Below are positions 48,291 to 62,871 of a stretch of DNA of 64,000 bases, one piece after another. A program made the position numbers and the translations under genes. The notes beneath the pieces are model-generated. The model did not search any database, was not told where the DNA came from, and saw only the letters and a list, made by a program, of their open reading frames with translations. This DNA is from Tetrahymena elliotti 4EA (taxonomy: Eukaryota; Ciliophora; Oligohymenophorea; Hymenostomatida; Tetrahymenidae): assembly GCA_000231825.2 (NCBI GenBank), contig JH720313.1:251522-315521 (forward strand), in the 5' to 3' direction. Within the stretch, counting starts at the first letter, position 1, and the number at the start of each line of letters is the position of its first letter.

Positions 48291-49281
48291 TTTTTATTAT
48301 TGAAGATGTTTAAAAAAAATAATAAAATTTAGTTAAATAATCTATCTATCAATCAAACAAACAAACAAACAATAAAATAACTATAAGAAAAATATAAGAA
48401 AACCTGACTATTTAGTTGGTTGGTATTAATTAGCTCATACACTAAAAATTTAAAATATTTTATTTCAAAAAAGATTTTATTTATTCTAAGGTTGAAAAAT
48501 TGCCTGCTATCTGTCATCAGCCAAAGATACATAAAAACATTCATACATACAAAGACACTTTCATTGATTGATTGAATGAATTACAAATTTAATTTAATTT
48601 GTATAAATTGTATACTTGTAAACTATTCGTATTAAAATTGCAGAATTTTCTAAACAAATAATCTCTAAAGAAATTTCTTTGATCTTCTTCACAATTCTCT
48701 CAATTACTCACAGCAGCTCAGTCCTCTACTTACCCATCTCTCACTCACTATCATACTAAGATCTGTAATATAAAGAATGAATTTACATGGCATTAAGTAA
48801 TTAAATAGGTTAAAAATTTTTTAAATTCTCAAATTTTTCATTTAAAAAGAATTTCAAATCTACTAAATCATGATAAAACACATTTTTAAAGAAAGTTAAG
48901 AGAATTTTTAATGAATAGTGATTGAGAGCGGACATGAGTTGCTAATTTTATTATTAAACTTGTTTTTTAAAAATGATCTTTAGAAGGAATTCATTAATGA
49001 TCACTTTTTTATTTTTCTTATTTCGAAAGATTAATCCTACAGCTGTTAAATTAATTTTAAACCCAAATCAATTTAATAGTTTTTTGTAAATTTTACTATA
49101 ATCTTGAGTTAATTTTAGTCTTTAAAACAGAAAAATAGTATAGATATTAATTAATATATTTCTGCTCGCTCTTCTTTATTTATTTAAATAAAGCTTTACG
49201 ATAATGGATTAATGAATGCCTAATACTATTTTGGTGAGAGATGTTTGTTGAAGGAGAGAAGAGAGATTTTTATTAGAGTTT
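48291..49281. other. Intergenic stretch between the MYND gene and the formin
   Basis: AT-rich with a CAAA-type microsatellite near 48355-48372. A more C-rich patch at 48700-48760 may be leader or promoter. No gene was recognised. Confidence 0.5.
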
Positions 49282-51684
49282 ATGAGTTGTAAAGAAAATA
49301 AGGATAAGACAGAGAGAGATAGTCAGGCTGATAGATAGATAGATAAACAGATAAGACAATTTCAAACTTAGAATTATTTTTATTTTCTTTACAATAAATC
49401 ATATCTATTAAAAAGAAATCTAAAAATTGCTGGTTTGATTTGATAGAGATTAAATAATTAAAACATACCTACCTATTTTATTTTTTTGAAATAAATTTTA
49501 TAATTATATGCAAACATAGGCAACAAGACTCCGATAAAATCTGCAACTCTATCACAAGTAGACTCTAATTAAAACCTCAACCAATCTCCATCAACTTCTC
49601 CTCCTCAACTAGTTTCACCCGAAAAGCTTGATCCAAACTACCAAATTAATAAGTAAACAATCCCTCCTGCATTTAACAATAATTAATAAATATAATCCAA
49701 TCAATTAATTTAAGTCCAATAAGTTAAATAAGATAGCTATCTGTAACCAATCAATGATAATAAAAAATAAATTTCTAGTGAACAAAAACCTATAAACCAA
49801 TAATAGCTAAATCAAATTAATCCTTAAAATTAATAAAATAACTTTGTTCAAAATATATCTGCCAAAAATGAATCTTTATCTATGGATCAGAAAGTAGGAT
49901 CATAATAAAAAATACAAAAAGAGTTGATAGATCTTAAGCAAGAACAAATTAATATGCTAGAATCTCAAAAATTGACTGTTTAAGAAAAAGAAAAACTACA
50001 GTTAAGAAATAGTTTGCTTGAGAGAGAAAAAAAACAATAAATATAAGAAATAAGTTAATTAAGTGAACAGCTCCGCTCAAAGACACACACACAAACTTAA
50101 TAAACTATTTTAGAAGAATCTATTCGTAGAAAAACTGATTAGCTTTAGCAAATAAATTAATAAATCGAGATCTAATAGGAAAAATAAAAGGAACTCGAAA
50201 ACAAGTAATAGACTGAAATAAAAGAATTAAATGTAAAATTATAGCAATATGAATAGAAAATCAAAGATTTAGAGGAGAAATTGAAACAAAAAGAATTAAT
50301 TTAATAATTAGAATAAAAATAAAATAGTTCAAAGAAATAAGAAAGTTAATTAGAAAATATTCCTAATCCTCCTTCCTTAATCCCTCCTATACCACCCCCA
50401 TTAAATTTGCTTATACCTCAAGCTCCTAGTTTAAATCCTCCTCCTCCCCCTCCTCCAATGGCTCCTTCTTTATTTGGAGTTCCTCCACCCCCAATTGTAG
50501 GTGCACCTTAAGCACCAAAAATACCATAATTAATGCTATAACCTAAGCCTTAGATCAAGAAACTTCGTTGCGATCCAGTAGAATAAATTTAGAATACAAT
50601 ATGGGCAGATATAGAAGATACATAGCCTATAAAATTTGAAGGGATTTAAGAAATATTCTCAAATTAAATTAAAAAATAAATGACAAAAACTCCCTCTTAG
50701 ATATACTTAGAAAAGATTAAATCAAATACTTAAAATGGGGCATCTAACAATAAAAAGTAATCACTCTTTAAGCCGAAGAGAGAAGAAAATTTAAATATTG
50801 AATTTAAATAGTTTTTAAAGAAAGGGAATGTGTAGTAGCTTTTAGAAGGATTCCAAAAGTTAGATGAAAAATATTTTACAGAAGAGGATTGTTAAAAACT
50901 TCTGAGAATTGTAAATAATCCAGATGAGTTGAGAGCTTTTGAGGATTTTTAAGGAGACTCTACTACTCTAGATGATTTTTCATAATTTATATATGGATTG
51001 ATAAAAGTAGAAAATTATTTAGATAGATTGAAATATTTTTAGTTTAAGAAAGAATATAATTAGAGATACAAAGAAACAAAATAAAGTTTAACTTTATTAC
51101 AATAGACCTCAAATTAAATAATTACAAGTAAATCTTTGAAAAATTTCCTGTAAAATGTTCTTAGGTTAATTTAAGATTGGGAAAGTGGAGCTTAAATTAA
51201 AGGAATATAACTTTAAAGTATTTTAGGTTTTAAATCATTAAAAAGTCAAGACTTAAAAACTGATGCCTTACAATATCTAGTAGGAAAAATACATTAACAA
51301 TATCCGGAAAACTTAACCTTTGTGGATGAGCTTCTCCCTTTACTTAATTAAATTAAAAATGTTGATATTACAGATCAGTTTAGTTAATCTAAGAATTTTA
51401 TTAGGACTTTTGGAAACCTAGCAATTAAATTAAATAAAGAAGGAAGCACGGATTAGGATTTTTACAATTTTTTCTAACCATTCTACCTAGAAAGTCATGA
51501 GAACATGAAAGAGTTAGAAATACTCCTTAATTAAACTGAGTCTTTATGTTTAAAGTGTATGAAGTACTTCAATGAAACAGATAAAAGTAAATAAAATGAT
51601 TTCTACAAAACTATGTTAGAAATGTGTGAAAAGGTTAAAAATGAAATACCAAATAAAATGAATAAAACAATAAAATTTAATTGA
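49282..51684 (+). CDS. Formin with coiled coil, FH1 and FH2 domains
   Basis: The main exon (49520-51684) is uninterrupted. The start is inferred: ATG at 49282 (ATG AGT T, then GTAAAG donor) joins the acceptor at 49519 in phase, giving about 722 aa. A Gln/Asn/Pro-rich N-terminus precedes a coiled coil (about residues 130-280). A short FH1 (NPPPPPPPMAPSLFGVPPPP) would bind profilin. FH2 follows: NTIWADIEDTQPIKFEGIQEI, LFKPKREENLNIEFKQFL, and the conserved end GFKSLKSQDLKTDALQYLV. FH2 dimers nucleate and processively elongate actin filaments. No GTPase-binding or DID region is visible, so Rho-type autoinhibition is not evident. The N-terminal exon is the weak point. A GATA-type microsatellite (49331-49346) lies in the proposed intron. 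Confidence 0.85.
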
Positions 51685-52252
51685 GAATATTTCTTATTTC
51701 TTTGTTTCTTCGTTATTTTCAAATTAATTTAAATTAAAATACTAAATAAATCATTTTTTTCAAAAAAAAAACTAAAAACTTATTGAATTAACATTTATTG
51801 ATAGAAAACTTGAAAAAATTTAGAATTATTTTTGTAAAAGTCTACATATTAATTACATACAGTCTTTTCAAAAATTAACTTTCATTTAAAGATGAAATAA
51901 ATATAGAACTAAAAAAATGAAACAATAAAAATAATATTTTAAATAAATATTTAATCATTCTAAATAAATTCAATGATAATTTTTCTATTCATTTCAAGTA
52001 AATTATAACTAATAGTTTAATTAGTATGATGTAAATCAATCATTTCTTAGGCTTGAATTTTTAGTCTAAATTGAAATCATTGATAAATTAATTATGAATT
52101 TATGTGTTTGTCTGTGATGAAAACTTATTTGATGAATTCAATTTTTATTAAAAATTAAAAAAAAATTTAAAACATTTATAAGAGATTACGACATGTAGAT
52201 TACATGCAGGACTATAAAAATAAAGATTAAAAAAATAAAGCGTTTTGAACCA
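51685..52252. other. Convergent intergenic stretch
   Basis: AT-rich spacer between the formin stop and the stop of the giant surface-protein gene. Nothing was recognised. Confidence 0.6.
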
Positions 52253-55200
52253 TCATTCTAAATTAATTATTTAGAAATCCTTCTATTCATTCTAAGTAAC
52301 TAATTACTCACCATTTTATTACTAAGATAAAGTATTATCGACTTTCTAGACTTCATTTTTTTATTCTAAATTAAAATCATCTACAACTTCATCTTCATTC
52401 AATAATTATGGAGTTCCAGGAAGTAAGGAAGGTGTGTTTTGTTATTGAGAAAATAATTCTAATTAATATGGAAAATAGTTTTTAATATTTTTAAGCAGAA
52501 GCTTTTCATCAATTTTTAAGAAAAAATAATAAATTACTTTATGTATCTAATTAAGTTTAATTATTTCCAGGTAAATTTATTGAATTTAGTGAGTCAAAGT
52601 CATTTTAGTTTTATTCTTTTTTAAATATTTTAATTATAAATAAAAATTAATTCAAATAAAATTTTACTTTGATTGATTTTAATCTTTTAAACTTAAAGAT
52701 TATTTTAATAGTTTAACTATTGCATTTAGTTTGAGGCTGCTTTACTAAATAGAGAATTTTTCGATTAAAGGTCTTCTTCTTAAATTATACTTTTTTTTGC
52801 ATGATCAATATTTTAAACATTATTTGGTTTCAATACTGTAGCTTTAGTATATATCTTCAATACTTTCCATAAATGCTTTACTCTATCCTTTGGTACAATT
52901 GGCATCTTAAAATTTTAAAATAAAATAAATTTAAATTTGAAATGTTTTCAATTTACATTAAATAGCTTGGCTAATTTTGGATGTCTAATTGAAAAACTGA
53001 TTAATTTGTTTCCTATTTTCGCCTCTAACTTTTAGGTGTAACCAGAGATTAAAATTCTAATAAGCTTGGTAACTAGCATAATATTTATAGCAAATAAAAT
53101 TATGTATCCAAACCAAACTAGGTAAGCAAAGGGATTGCTTAATATAAACATTGCTATAATAATAGAAGCCATGACTGTAAGATTCAAGTTTAAATCTAAA
53201 TCATTGAATCTCTTCTCTAAATAAGGTTAATATTTCTATTACAACTTAATGTATATAAATAGAACAAAAATAACAAAAAACCCTTTAATAATATTATAGC
53301 TGTCATAAATATTAATAAAGAAAGTGATAAAAGTCTTTTGATAAACTTTTACTAGTTCCCAAAAGAAAGAGTTTTTCTTATATTCTGTGTAAAGGAATCC
53401 AAATTTATACTGCATACTAATTTTGTTTAACTTTAAAAAAAGTTTACTTAAATTATAGATATTAAATATAGTAGAAATTTTACTTAATCCCTGTTTTTGT
53501 ACATACTCTTAAATAAATAAAGAGGTATTGCGAATACCCAAATACCCAATGAAGGAAGAATTAAAACTAAGATATATTTAATATGCTCTGCTGTGTAGCA
53601 TTGTTCTGATACATTTGATTTAATAAACAAGAGACCTGAAATTGATCTATTTTTTAAAAATTAATAAACGAGGTAATAAATTAAAATAAAAATTCAATTT
53701 TAATTAATCTACCTGCAGGATAAGCTTTGAATATTTTGCTTGATAATTGAAGGCTGCATTGAGATATATATATAAATAAAAGCAATCCATGCTATTACAG
53801 CTCTGCTTTTTACTTTTTTTATTTTTTAAACCAAATAATGTCCAATCAAATAAGAGATGACATAAAAAAGAGGCATTAATTGTGACCATATCAATCTGAA
53901 ATAAGTCATTGGTATACCTCCAGATATCTTATACAAGCCACAATCCAAACTAAAGCTCATTTGCTATACTGGATCTCCAACATTTAAAGTTATTTCACTA
54001 ATACCAGGTGGTAATTATAACTTAAAAGTTGTTATAACTGCTATCAGTTAAAGGTAAGTTGTAAACAATTTAATTATAATTCCAACTGATTCAGTACTTT
54101 GTTAGGCACTTTTTTGAATAAATCCAATTTGCTAAAAGTAGAAAGTAATTATGTAAGAGTCTAAAAGAGCTTTTGTGCTCTTAACAGAGAAGAATATAGC
54201 TATTAATGTATAAATAGTCAAACCAACTATTTTTAGGGTATTGTTAGATGTATTCTTACATTTTCCACAGCTAAATTCACTACTATTTGAATAGCTTTCT
54301 AACCAAAATCTAGCACTGATATCACAGATTTCGCATAGCGCACCTATATGGCCTTCTAAACATAGCTAATCTCCTACTCCCTTACCTCCAGCACAATTAG
54401 ATAGTGAGTTAGAACATTCTTCAATTTAATCAGAATCTTTTGATGGGCGCCAATAGCCAGATTCTAAATTTAATACATTTCTTCCAGGACAACTTTTAAC
54501 TCCTTGTTTTGGACATTCTAAGCACTGTGTTGAGTTTGGCAATAAACTGTAAGTAGTATTTGCACATTCAAAGCATTATCCACTTGTTGCAATAAAAGAC
54601 TCACCAACAACACAACTTCTCATGTTAAAAATTAAAGGAAGATAGTAGCTGCTATCAACTCCAGTTAATTTGCCAGTTACATCATATTAAGGAGTTAAAA
54701 TTGTAGATGATGACAGCTTAACATATAATTTAGATAATGGTTGCTCAGAAAATTAAACTTAATTTAAATAGAATCCTCCTATAATTTGGTCATAGCTTAT
54801 AGATGAAGCTCCATTAATTTATGCAGTTGAAGGAGCACTTGAAGAGGGTGAATAATTTAATGATATTTTTAAAGTTGCTGTTGAACCTGTTTCTAAAGTT
54901 TATACTTTACCATCTTTGTCTGTGAAATAGACAAAAAGTTCTTGATCTAGCGAAACACCAGGAGACCAAGAATCAAGTATAACAGCTTTTTAAGCAGCAT
55001 CATAAGGTTTAGATTTTCTATTTTAATAAACCTTAAGACCAACTGGATAGGTAGTCATATCGCTTCCAGATTAAGTAGCTATATTTCCACTTATAACAGA
55101 ATTTTACTATAATTAGGCAAATGCTTTTCATTATTTAATTAAAATAAATTAATAAAATAAAATTTGTTTGTAAAATTACTTCCAAGGATCTTAATTCCTC

Positions 55201-58200
55201 CACCATTAATTGCTTTATTTGACATTATATTTGTTTGTTATAAAACTAAAGTATTAGGTAGACTTGCACTTGCTTAAAAATAAATGCCACCACCTGAATC
55301 AGCTGTATTAGACTGAATATTACAATTTACAAGCTATAAGTTATTGTATGTTATGTATATTCCACCTCCTGTTACTGCTGTATTACCAGTAAATGTAACA
55401 CCTATAAGATTAAACTAAGCTCCAGGAAGAGTTTATTATGCACCTAAAATTCTAGAACTAGATGATGGAAGATTTCCTCCAGCAAATAAGACCCCTATGT
55501 TTGATTTGTTATCTTTAAAATTTCCCGTTTAAATTGATACTGCTTTGGTGCTTGATTGAATTCCTAAAATTCCTTGTAAGCAATTAGTGCATATAACTTT
55601 TGAAATCTATATATTTTGTATTGAAAGAATCGTCTGTGGATTTTCAATCAAAAAGAAATTGCTGAATGAAGTTAATGTAAAGTTAGTGAGGAAATATAAT
55701 TCAGAATTATTTATTGAGCAATCTGTGCATTCTTACATATTTTAGATTGTAATATCAGACATACCCTGTACTTACTACTTATAAAAGTAGATAAAAGGAG
55801 TAAAACGGAAATTTGAATCAGAAATTGTGTTCTAATTGAAAGTTACAATACCATCAGTTCCGTAAAGTAGACCTTACAAATAATTAACTTAATTAAATGT
55901 GTTACTATTCAATTAAATAGTGCCACCTTAAATATATATTATATAAAAATTTTATAATGATTGCAAAATATCTTAGCTGACACTTTGAAAGTTATTATAA
56001 CTCGAAACCATATCTGTCATAGTTAATGTAGAAGTGTAGGTGTTTGAGGTGAAAAAAAGTCCTTGGCTGAGTTTATTAAATTTAACTATTTTAGATTAAT
56101 AAAAATGGTTATTGAAATTTAACTTTTTTTATTTTGAAAAAATTTACCATTTATTATGCTTCCAGAAGGAGCAAAAACATTACTAATTGTATTACTAATA
56201 AAATTAGCAGTACATGTGGCTTAACCACAAGTTAATCCGAGCACCGCACTTTATTTATATGCATAAATGTTATCAAAATTGCATGATTTAACATTTAAAG
56301 TAATAGAAGTTGTTCCATCTATAAATATTGCCCCTCCTAACCCAGTAGACATACTATCAAAAGAAGTTGTAATATCTTTAAAGGTGCAATATTATATATT
56401 AACTTAAGCACTTGTAGAAAAAACTTTTATATAAATTGCTCCTCCTTAGTCAGAAACAGAATTAGAAAATTTACTATCTTAAATGGAAACGTATTTAGCC
56501 TGTATATTTAAAAATCCTCCATAATAGCCAAAAGGGGTCATTTTTTATCCTTGATTTGCTTAATCATAAGTTGAGCCAATAGTGACAAAAACCTAGCCAT
56601 TAAACAATATTCCATTTTAAATAGCAGGAGAGGAATTGCATCCTACTATTGTATTTCTGATTAAGATTAAAGACGAAGTGTTAGAATCTTAGTTGATAAA
56701 GGTTGAAGACTGCTAAAAAAGTTAAACATTATATTGTTAATAAATTCTAATGTTTTTAGCAGATACATCAACCAATAAAAATCTATATCTTATATTAGTA
56801 TGAAAATAGAACAAACCAGAAACGATATTAGAATCCACTACATAGGTGTTCATTTTATTAAAAGTACACTAATTGAATACCACTTAAGTATGCGAAATTG
56901 GGTCATATGCATCATATTAATTTGCATTTTATGTAACAAACTGAGCTATATCATCATTTAAAGTTTCAGGTAGGTAACTAGGATCTCTTTGGTCATGAGA
57001 AAATGAAAAAAGTGCCTTTAAAATAAATTTTTTTAAATCAAATTAAGAATTCTAATTGAGGTTTTATTTACTTATTTTTTTGATAAATTAAATTAAAACA
57101 AAACATTATTTTTTAAAATTAAAATTTAAATAATAGGTTTAAATCAAAATATTTAGAAATTTCAAAATTACTCTATCTAAAATGCACTGATACTCAAAGT
57201 CCCAATTAGTTACATAGAGCCTAGTTCTCAAATTTTTAATATTAAGAATCGATCCATGAAATGAAGTCTAAGGAATATTTTAACTTAGATCAGGATCCAT
57301 TCTGCAGGTCGTTGGGTAATCTGTATTTTTTACACTTCCTTTGTTAAGAGTTATTTAATCAGTTTACTGAGAAAATATAAAACCAACAGCTTAATAATCC
57401 TTAACACTTACACTATTAAAAGTAACTTGCTTCATAAAATTAAAATAGAATAGGTAGTTATCTGTACTATACCCAACACAGTCTAAATTTTAAAAAATAA
57501 ATTTCAAAAAATTGCAATAAGTCAAGAAATAAAGAGAGAAAAAAAGTAATGAAGAGTTACTGATTATTCTAGTATTTGATAGCTGAACTATTCCTCTTAC
57601 ACTGTAACTGTTTTGGTAACTGGTAAGATTCATAATCATACCATTAACTGCGCTAAAACTAATATCAGAAATTAAAAGATCATCAATAATGATACTAGGA
57701 GCAGAAGACGAAGGGCTTGAACTAGGATAGCCAAAGATATATAGAGAAATAAAAGTAATCTTTGATGGGACAATAGTGTTTGTTATTTGCATTTAAGATA
57801 TATTTAATGTATTACTAGTAAATAGTGAGATGATGGAATCTTATGAAATATTATCTTTAAATTGTAAGCTCAATCCAGTTGCTTTGAATTATATTAAATT
57901 GTATGCATTAAGCACCTAAGTTTTAGTAAATTGGTTATTCAAAAATGATAAACTATTGGCCTAAATAGTCTGTTATGATTGAGCTAAATTATGCCCAGGT
58001 AATTGATTTATAAATATTGTTTTAGTCAATATGCTATTCTAAATAGTAACCGATTTTAATTGTAAAGACTGTGTATTGTAAAAGAGCTAAAATATGTTAG
58101 TGTTTGTAAATTAGCATTGATTAATTTATAAATCGTTTACAACTAATTTAAAAATGCTAATTGATTAGGCATTATATAAGTTAAACTTTAAAAAGCTTAA

Positions 58201-61200
58201 ATTTGTTTCATAAACAAAGTTTAATATGATTACATTATCTAATTCCATATAAGCAAAGTTATTGGTATCGATGATAGGACAAAATATAGTTTTTGCAGAT
58301 GTTAGTAATTTTTATTGCTTAGCTATATCATAACCACTTGTAAACGATACACTTTTCATATTTAATTTACTCTAAAAAAGGTTATTTGAAAAATCTAGAA
58401 GCATATTTTTTAGCAAAACTGTAGGTTTGATGGAGTATGTGGGAATAAAGTTAATATTCTTAAAAATAAATGTATTCCATCCTTAGAAGCTTAATTAAGT
58501 TATGAAAAAATCAACCTAATCTTATCCAATTTAACCTGATGTAGGATTAATAGTTTTAAAAGTTAATGATAAAGTATTTATATTAGCCAAGTATTGGGCC
58601 ATATTCAAAGAAAAATTAATGTCATTTGGGAAAATACAAACATTTGCATTTTATTTGCTAGCCCCATCATTAGTTTGGTAGTTTTATACATTAGGGACAA
58701 ATAAAACCTCAAATTCTATATTAGATATATTCTCTTCGTTTAAAGCTAAGTAGAGTAACCTATTGTATTAATTGAAATATTTAATTTTAGTTCAAAATAA
58801 TATTAATTTCTTTATCTTAAACTACATTTTTCATAAAAATTAACTTTTCAAAAATATTATCATTTATGAAAAGAATGAATAGTTTTTTTACTTTATTTTT
58901 ATGATATCATTTATTTATAATATTTCGATTTGAAAAATATTTGAATACTAAAAATTATTTAATTTAGATAGTAAATTAAACAATCAAAGTTAGAATTTAT
59001 TTATTTATGTTTTACATATTGCCATAGTCATCATCATTAAAATTTTTAAAGTCAACATTTAAAGGATTTGTTGGATTAGCATTGTCTAGGAATATAACAC
59101 TTACACCAGAGAAAATGTGACTTAAAGTGCCCGATCCTCCTCCTAATTTTTATTGATAATAGGTATTTTAATCAGAACCTAAATTAATATCATTAGAAGA
59201 AATGTTTGGTCTACAGTCTATTATCTATTGAATTTTTAAAGCTCTATTGCATGATGATTATGTTTTAAGACATGGTGTACATTAATTTATTTTTGGATCA
59301 AAATACATTATATAATTATTTTATTGAGAGCAGTCTAACTAAAAACCCCTTAATTAAGTATTTTGATCATAGTAATCAGAGCAAACATCTGCTATAGTTC
59401 TACAAAGAGTGCATTGATTTTGGAATTTTTAATAATCTGTCATTCCCCTTGTAATAAAATAAGGGTTAATCTAATTCATCTCATCATTAGTTCTATTTTC
59501 ACACATTTAGCAATATCTAGGGCATTATATACAGGAGCTTTTATCAGACGATATTGATTAATTTAGGTTCCAATTTACAGATGTTACATATCCACATGCT
59601 TAGCAAGAAGCATCAAGAGTAGTAAAATCCATTTTACAACCATAATAATCCTATTCATTAAGGCAGCTTAATGTTTTACAGTAAAATTAAAAATCCTTTA
59701 TCCAAATAATTAATGTATTATTTACCCATAAAAGCACAACAATTAACATACCCCATAAACTTTCTAACTTTGACAATAAGAACAAAATGGCTTGTCCAAA
59801 TTGTAGGATTACTCAACCTAAATTGCTTTTTCTTTTCATTTTTATTTAATTAATAATTATAATAAGCAAGATTAACTAATTTTTTTATAATTTACAAGCT
59901 GTATTTCCTAATGAATTTGTCATCATATAGTATGTATAATTGAATCCTGATGAAGTTATATAACTACATCCAGTACATGTGATAGTCTGCATATACTAAT
60001 TAGCACTAGTTGAAGCCTAACTAGAGCAAGAAACACAGCCTTTTTCAGCAGAGGCAGTGTAACCTTTTAATAGAATTTATATAAGTAAACACATTCTTTA
60101 TCAAATAATCTAAACACAAAAATATATTTAAATTTTATTCAAAAATTAATCTTAAAGTCATTAAATTAAACGAAAACTCCTTAAATCCCTTTGATTCATC
60201 TGCTTCTTTAAGAATCGTTTAATAAGAGAGTAAAAAAACAAAACCTTGTTCAAAAAATAAATAATTAAAGTTTATTGTAATTAAAACCATTTATTTGTTA
60301 AAGACATCACAATAAAATTATTTTTAAAAAGTTAGGATAAAATAATTTATCCTACCTTGATTGATTATTTAGATACAATCATTTATTTTTTTATCAATTT
60401 TAGAAATCCAAAAAAGTAATTCGAAATAGAATAAGCAATTTAAATTATATTGAATAAATTTTGTATTCATAAGTTATTTATTTACCTGACCAGCATCTTG
60501 TGCAAGTTACTGGCTAAGGACTGTTATTAACAATAGCATAATAATAGCTAAGGCACTACTGCATATTAATTAATGATGGAGGTTTATCACAAATTCTTTA
60601 TTTTAACATAAAAAATTTGAATTCTATTTTTTTAGAAAGAAAATTACCTATTTTCTGGGATTTTTCCTATATCATATCCATAACCTTAAGAGCATTCTGT
60701 ACACTTAAAATAACTACCATCTAAGGTGCTCCCTAAAGGTAAAACTTTAGATTATACCCATCTTTAACACATCGAGTCTTTTTGTTAAAGAAAACTATAC
60801 CCTGTGTAACAATTTCCATCAAGCATCAAGGCTGCTTAATCTACACAAAAGGCACACTTTTTTATTAAATTTCCTTATGAACTAGTGTATACAAAATTAT
60901 TTTGTAGAGTGTAAGAACTATCACTTCCAGAAGAAGTTCCATAATAACACTATTAACAATCAGATAAATCACAAGTTTCACATATTCCATTATAATTAAC
61001 AAAATTTGGGTCTGAACAAAGTAGACAATATTGTTTATAATAGGGTTATTCACTTTGACTAACAATAAAAGGATTTTTGGAATGATCAACAATTTCTCCA
61101 AAATTTACAGAAGCATATCTGCAACCTAAGCAATCAGTCAAAGAAGAACAATCTTCACATTTTGTTAAATCTAAGCTGGGAATTAAAAAAGTTCTATTTT

Positions 61201-62871
61201 TAAATTTAAAGATTTTATTAAATAAAAAGGCAAAGTTGATTTGTTATTTTATCAAAAAGTTATTTATTCAAGAAAATAAGTAAAGGCAACTCTAATAATT
61301 AAGAAGTAACTACATTTTCTATTGATAGAATAGATATGAAATTTATTTGCTTTTCTAGCGAATAAGGTAATTAAATTATTTTTTTAAATACAAAATTAAC
61401 TTTGTCAAGTTAATTAAAGTAAAAACTGAAAAGTAACATTAAAAATATAAATATTTAAAAAATTTTAATTTTTATTAAGTAAAAATAAATTGATTTGGAT
61501 ATGATAGCAAGAAAATGTAAAAATATTTAAATTGAAAGTAATCAATAATTAATTAAGTAAAAAAAAATAATTTTTCATATTTTTTAAAATATTTTTTGTA
61601 TGGTTTGGAGGAAAAAATGATAAGATAAATGATTAATTAATAAATAAATAATTTAGTTAATTCTTTTTAAAAAGATAAAATTTAACTATGAGGTTAATAT
61701 TAAATAAATTGATTGATTAATTTGCATGTGTAAAAAGAAATTTATATTAGTTTATGTCTTTAATAAAATTTTACGGATTTTAAGAACATGATCTACATCT
61801 CATTAAAAATCCTGAGTTTATTAATGATTGATCATCGCTAAAGTAATCTGAGAGATATTTATTTTATTCAAGACTATTTCCAGAGGAATCTGAAAAAAAG
61901 CAACTTAAGCAATCAGGGATCAAGTCAATACATTTTGTGCATTTAAATTTAGCACCCAAAGTATATCCGCTAGAACATTTTGAACACTATTAGCTTGAAT
62001 AGCATTCATCACAATTTGAAGAGCAAGCATCACATTAATAAGTTGATGGATTAAAAACAAAACCTACCCTGCAATATGCAGCTGTTTATGAAGTATCTAC
62101 TACATTTTGATTCTATATGTAATTACAACCGTATGGAGGTATAAGTTGCTTTAATTCATAACCGCACCATTTAAATCCTCCTGTAAACTCAATTACTTGA
62201 GTATTAGCACCTGCTGGATCTGTAGAATATATTTAATATAATTTATAATCATCCCTAGAGGAAACATATTCATATCTTACTAAGCCACTGTTTAAAGCAA
62301 TCCTTTTAAACTTATAAGAGCACACCTTTGTATTTTACCTAAAGTAGAAGTTAATATTTATATAAAAAATAAAAAATGTTACCATGTTAAAGGATTAGTT
62401 ACACAATCACCACATAGAATGTTGTTTTCAATATCATTAATATCAAATAGAGGACTAAAAATTAGTTTATTAAATATTAAAATTGTTCTGCTTCTAAAAT
62501 TTGTTAAATTTACCATTTCACACAGTAGAGATTATTATTTTAAATAGGTGACCACTAAAAATAGCCATATTAGCATGATGTACATGAATTAATATCATCG
62601 CATGTCCCACAATTAGCTGGACAGTCAACATATTGATTTTATTCTAAACTAAAAAACTAGTTTGTTTAAGATATGGCCAATCTTTTTAATAAATGATTTA
62701 AATCTTCATCAAAATATGGTTTTAAATTTATAATTATAATTTTTACCCTTTTACATCTAAGTTGTATCCAGGAATGAACGTTTAAATATCATATCCTAGA
62801 ATTAAGTTAAATAGACACTCAAGGGAAAGAAGAGCTAGGGCTTGAATAAGTGTGTATTGTAGCTTTTTCAT
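52253..62871 (-). CDS. Giant Cys-rich, beta-helix, multipass membrane protein
   Basis: Begins MKKLQYTLIQALALLSLECL, a signal peptide, and is read through many exons over 10.6 kb (roughly 3,000 aa). The N-terminal third has furin/EGF-like Cys motifs: CPANCGTCDDINSCTSCQYG, CDACSSNCDECYSSQQCSKC, CEDCSSLTDCLGC, CPRYCQMC. The middle is a long Asn/Ser/Thr-rich region with GGAIYI, GGAIFI, GGGIYI and GGGIKI motifs and NxIxxN turns, as in beta-helix/polymorphic membrane repeats. After more Cys (CFECANTTY, CLECPKQG, CEICD) come several membrane spans (TLKIVGLTIYTLIAIFFSV; LFTTYLQLIAVITTFKLQL) and a cytosolic tail ending DFQIINLE. A TGA at 58907 in one frame is avoided by a phase-matched intron joining about 59035 to 58760. 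The longest intron is about 61189-61785. A surface adhesin or receptor is inferred. Confidence 0.8.

Noticed and set aside
48355..48372. CAAA-type repeat near the MYND gene end, first considered as telomere-like
   Set aside because: The unit is not the C4A2 telomeric repeat and it is inside the window, not at a chromosome end.
49331..49346. GATA microsatellite as a regulatory site
   Set aside because: Simple repeats are common in AT-rich spacers and introns; nothing ties this one to a function.
58760..59035. Treating the Cys-rich part and the beta-helix part as two genes split at the TGA at 58907
   Set aside because: There is no ATG before the beta-helix part, and a GTAAAA...ACAATAG intron joins the two in matching phase.
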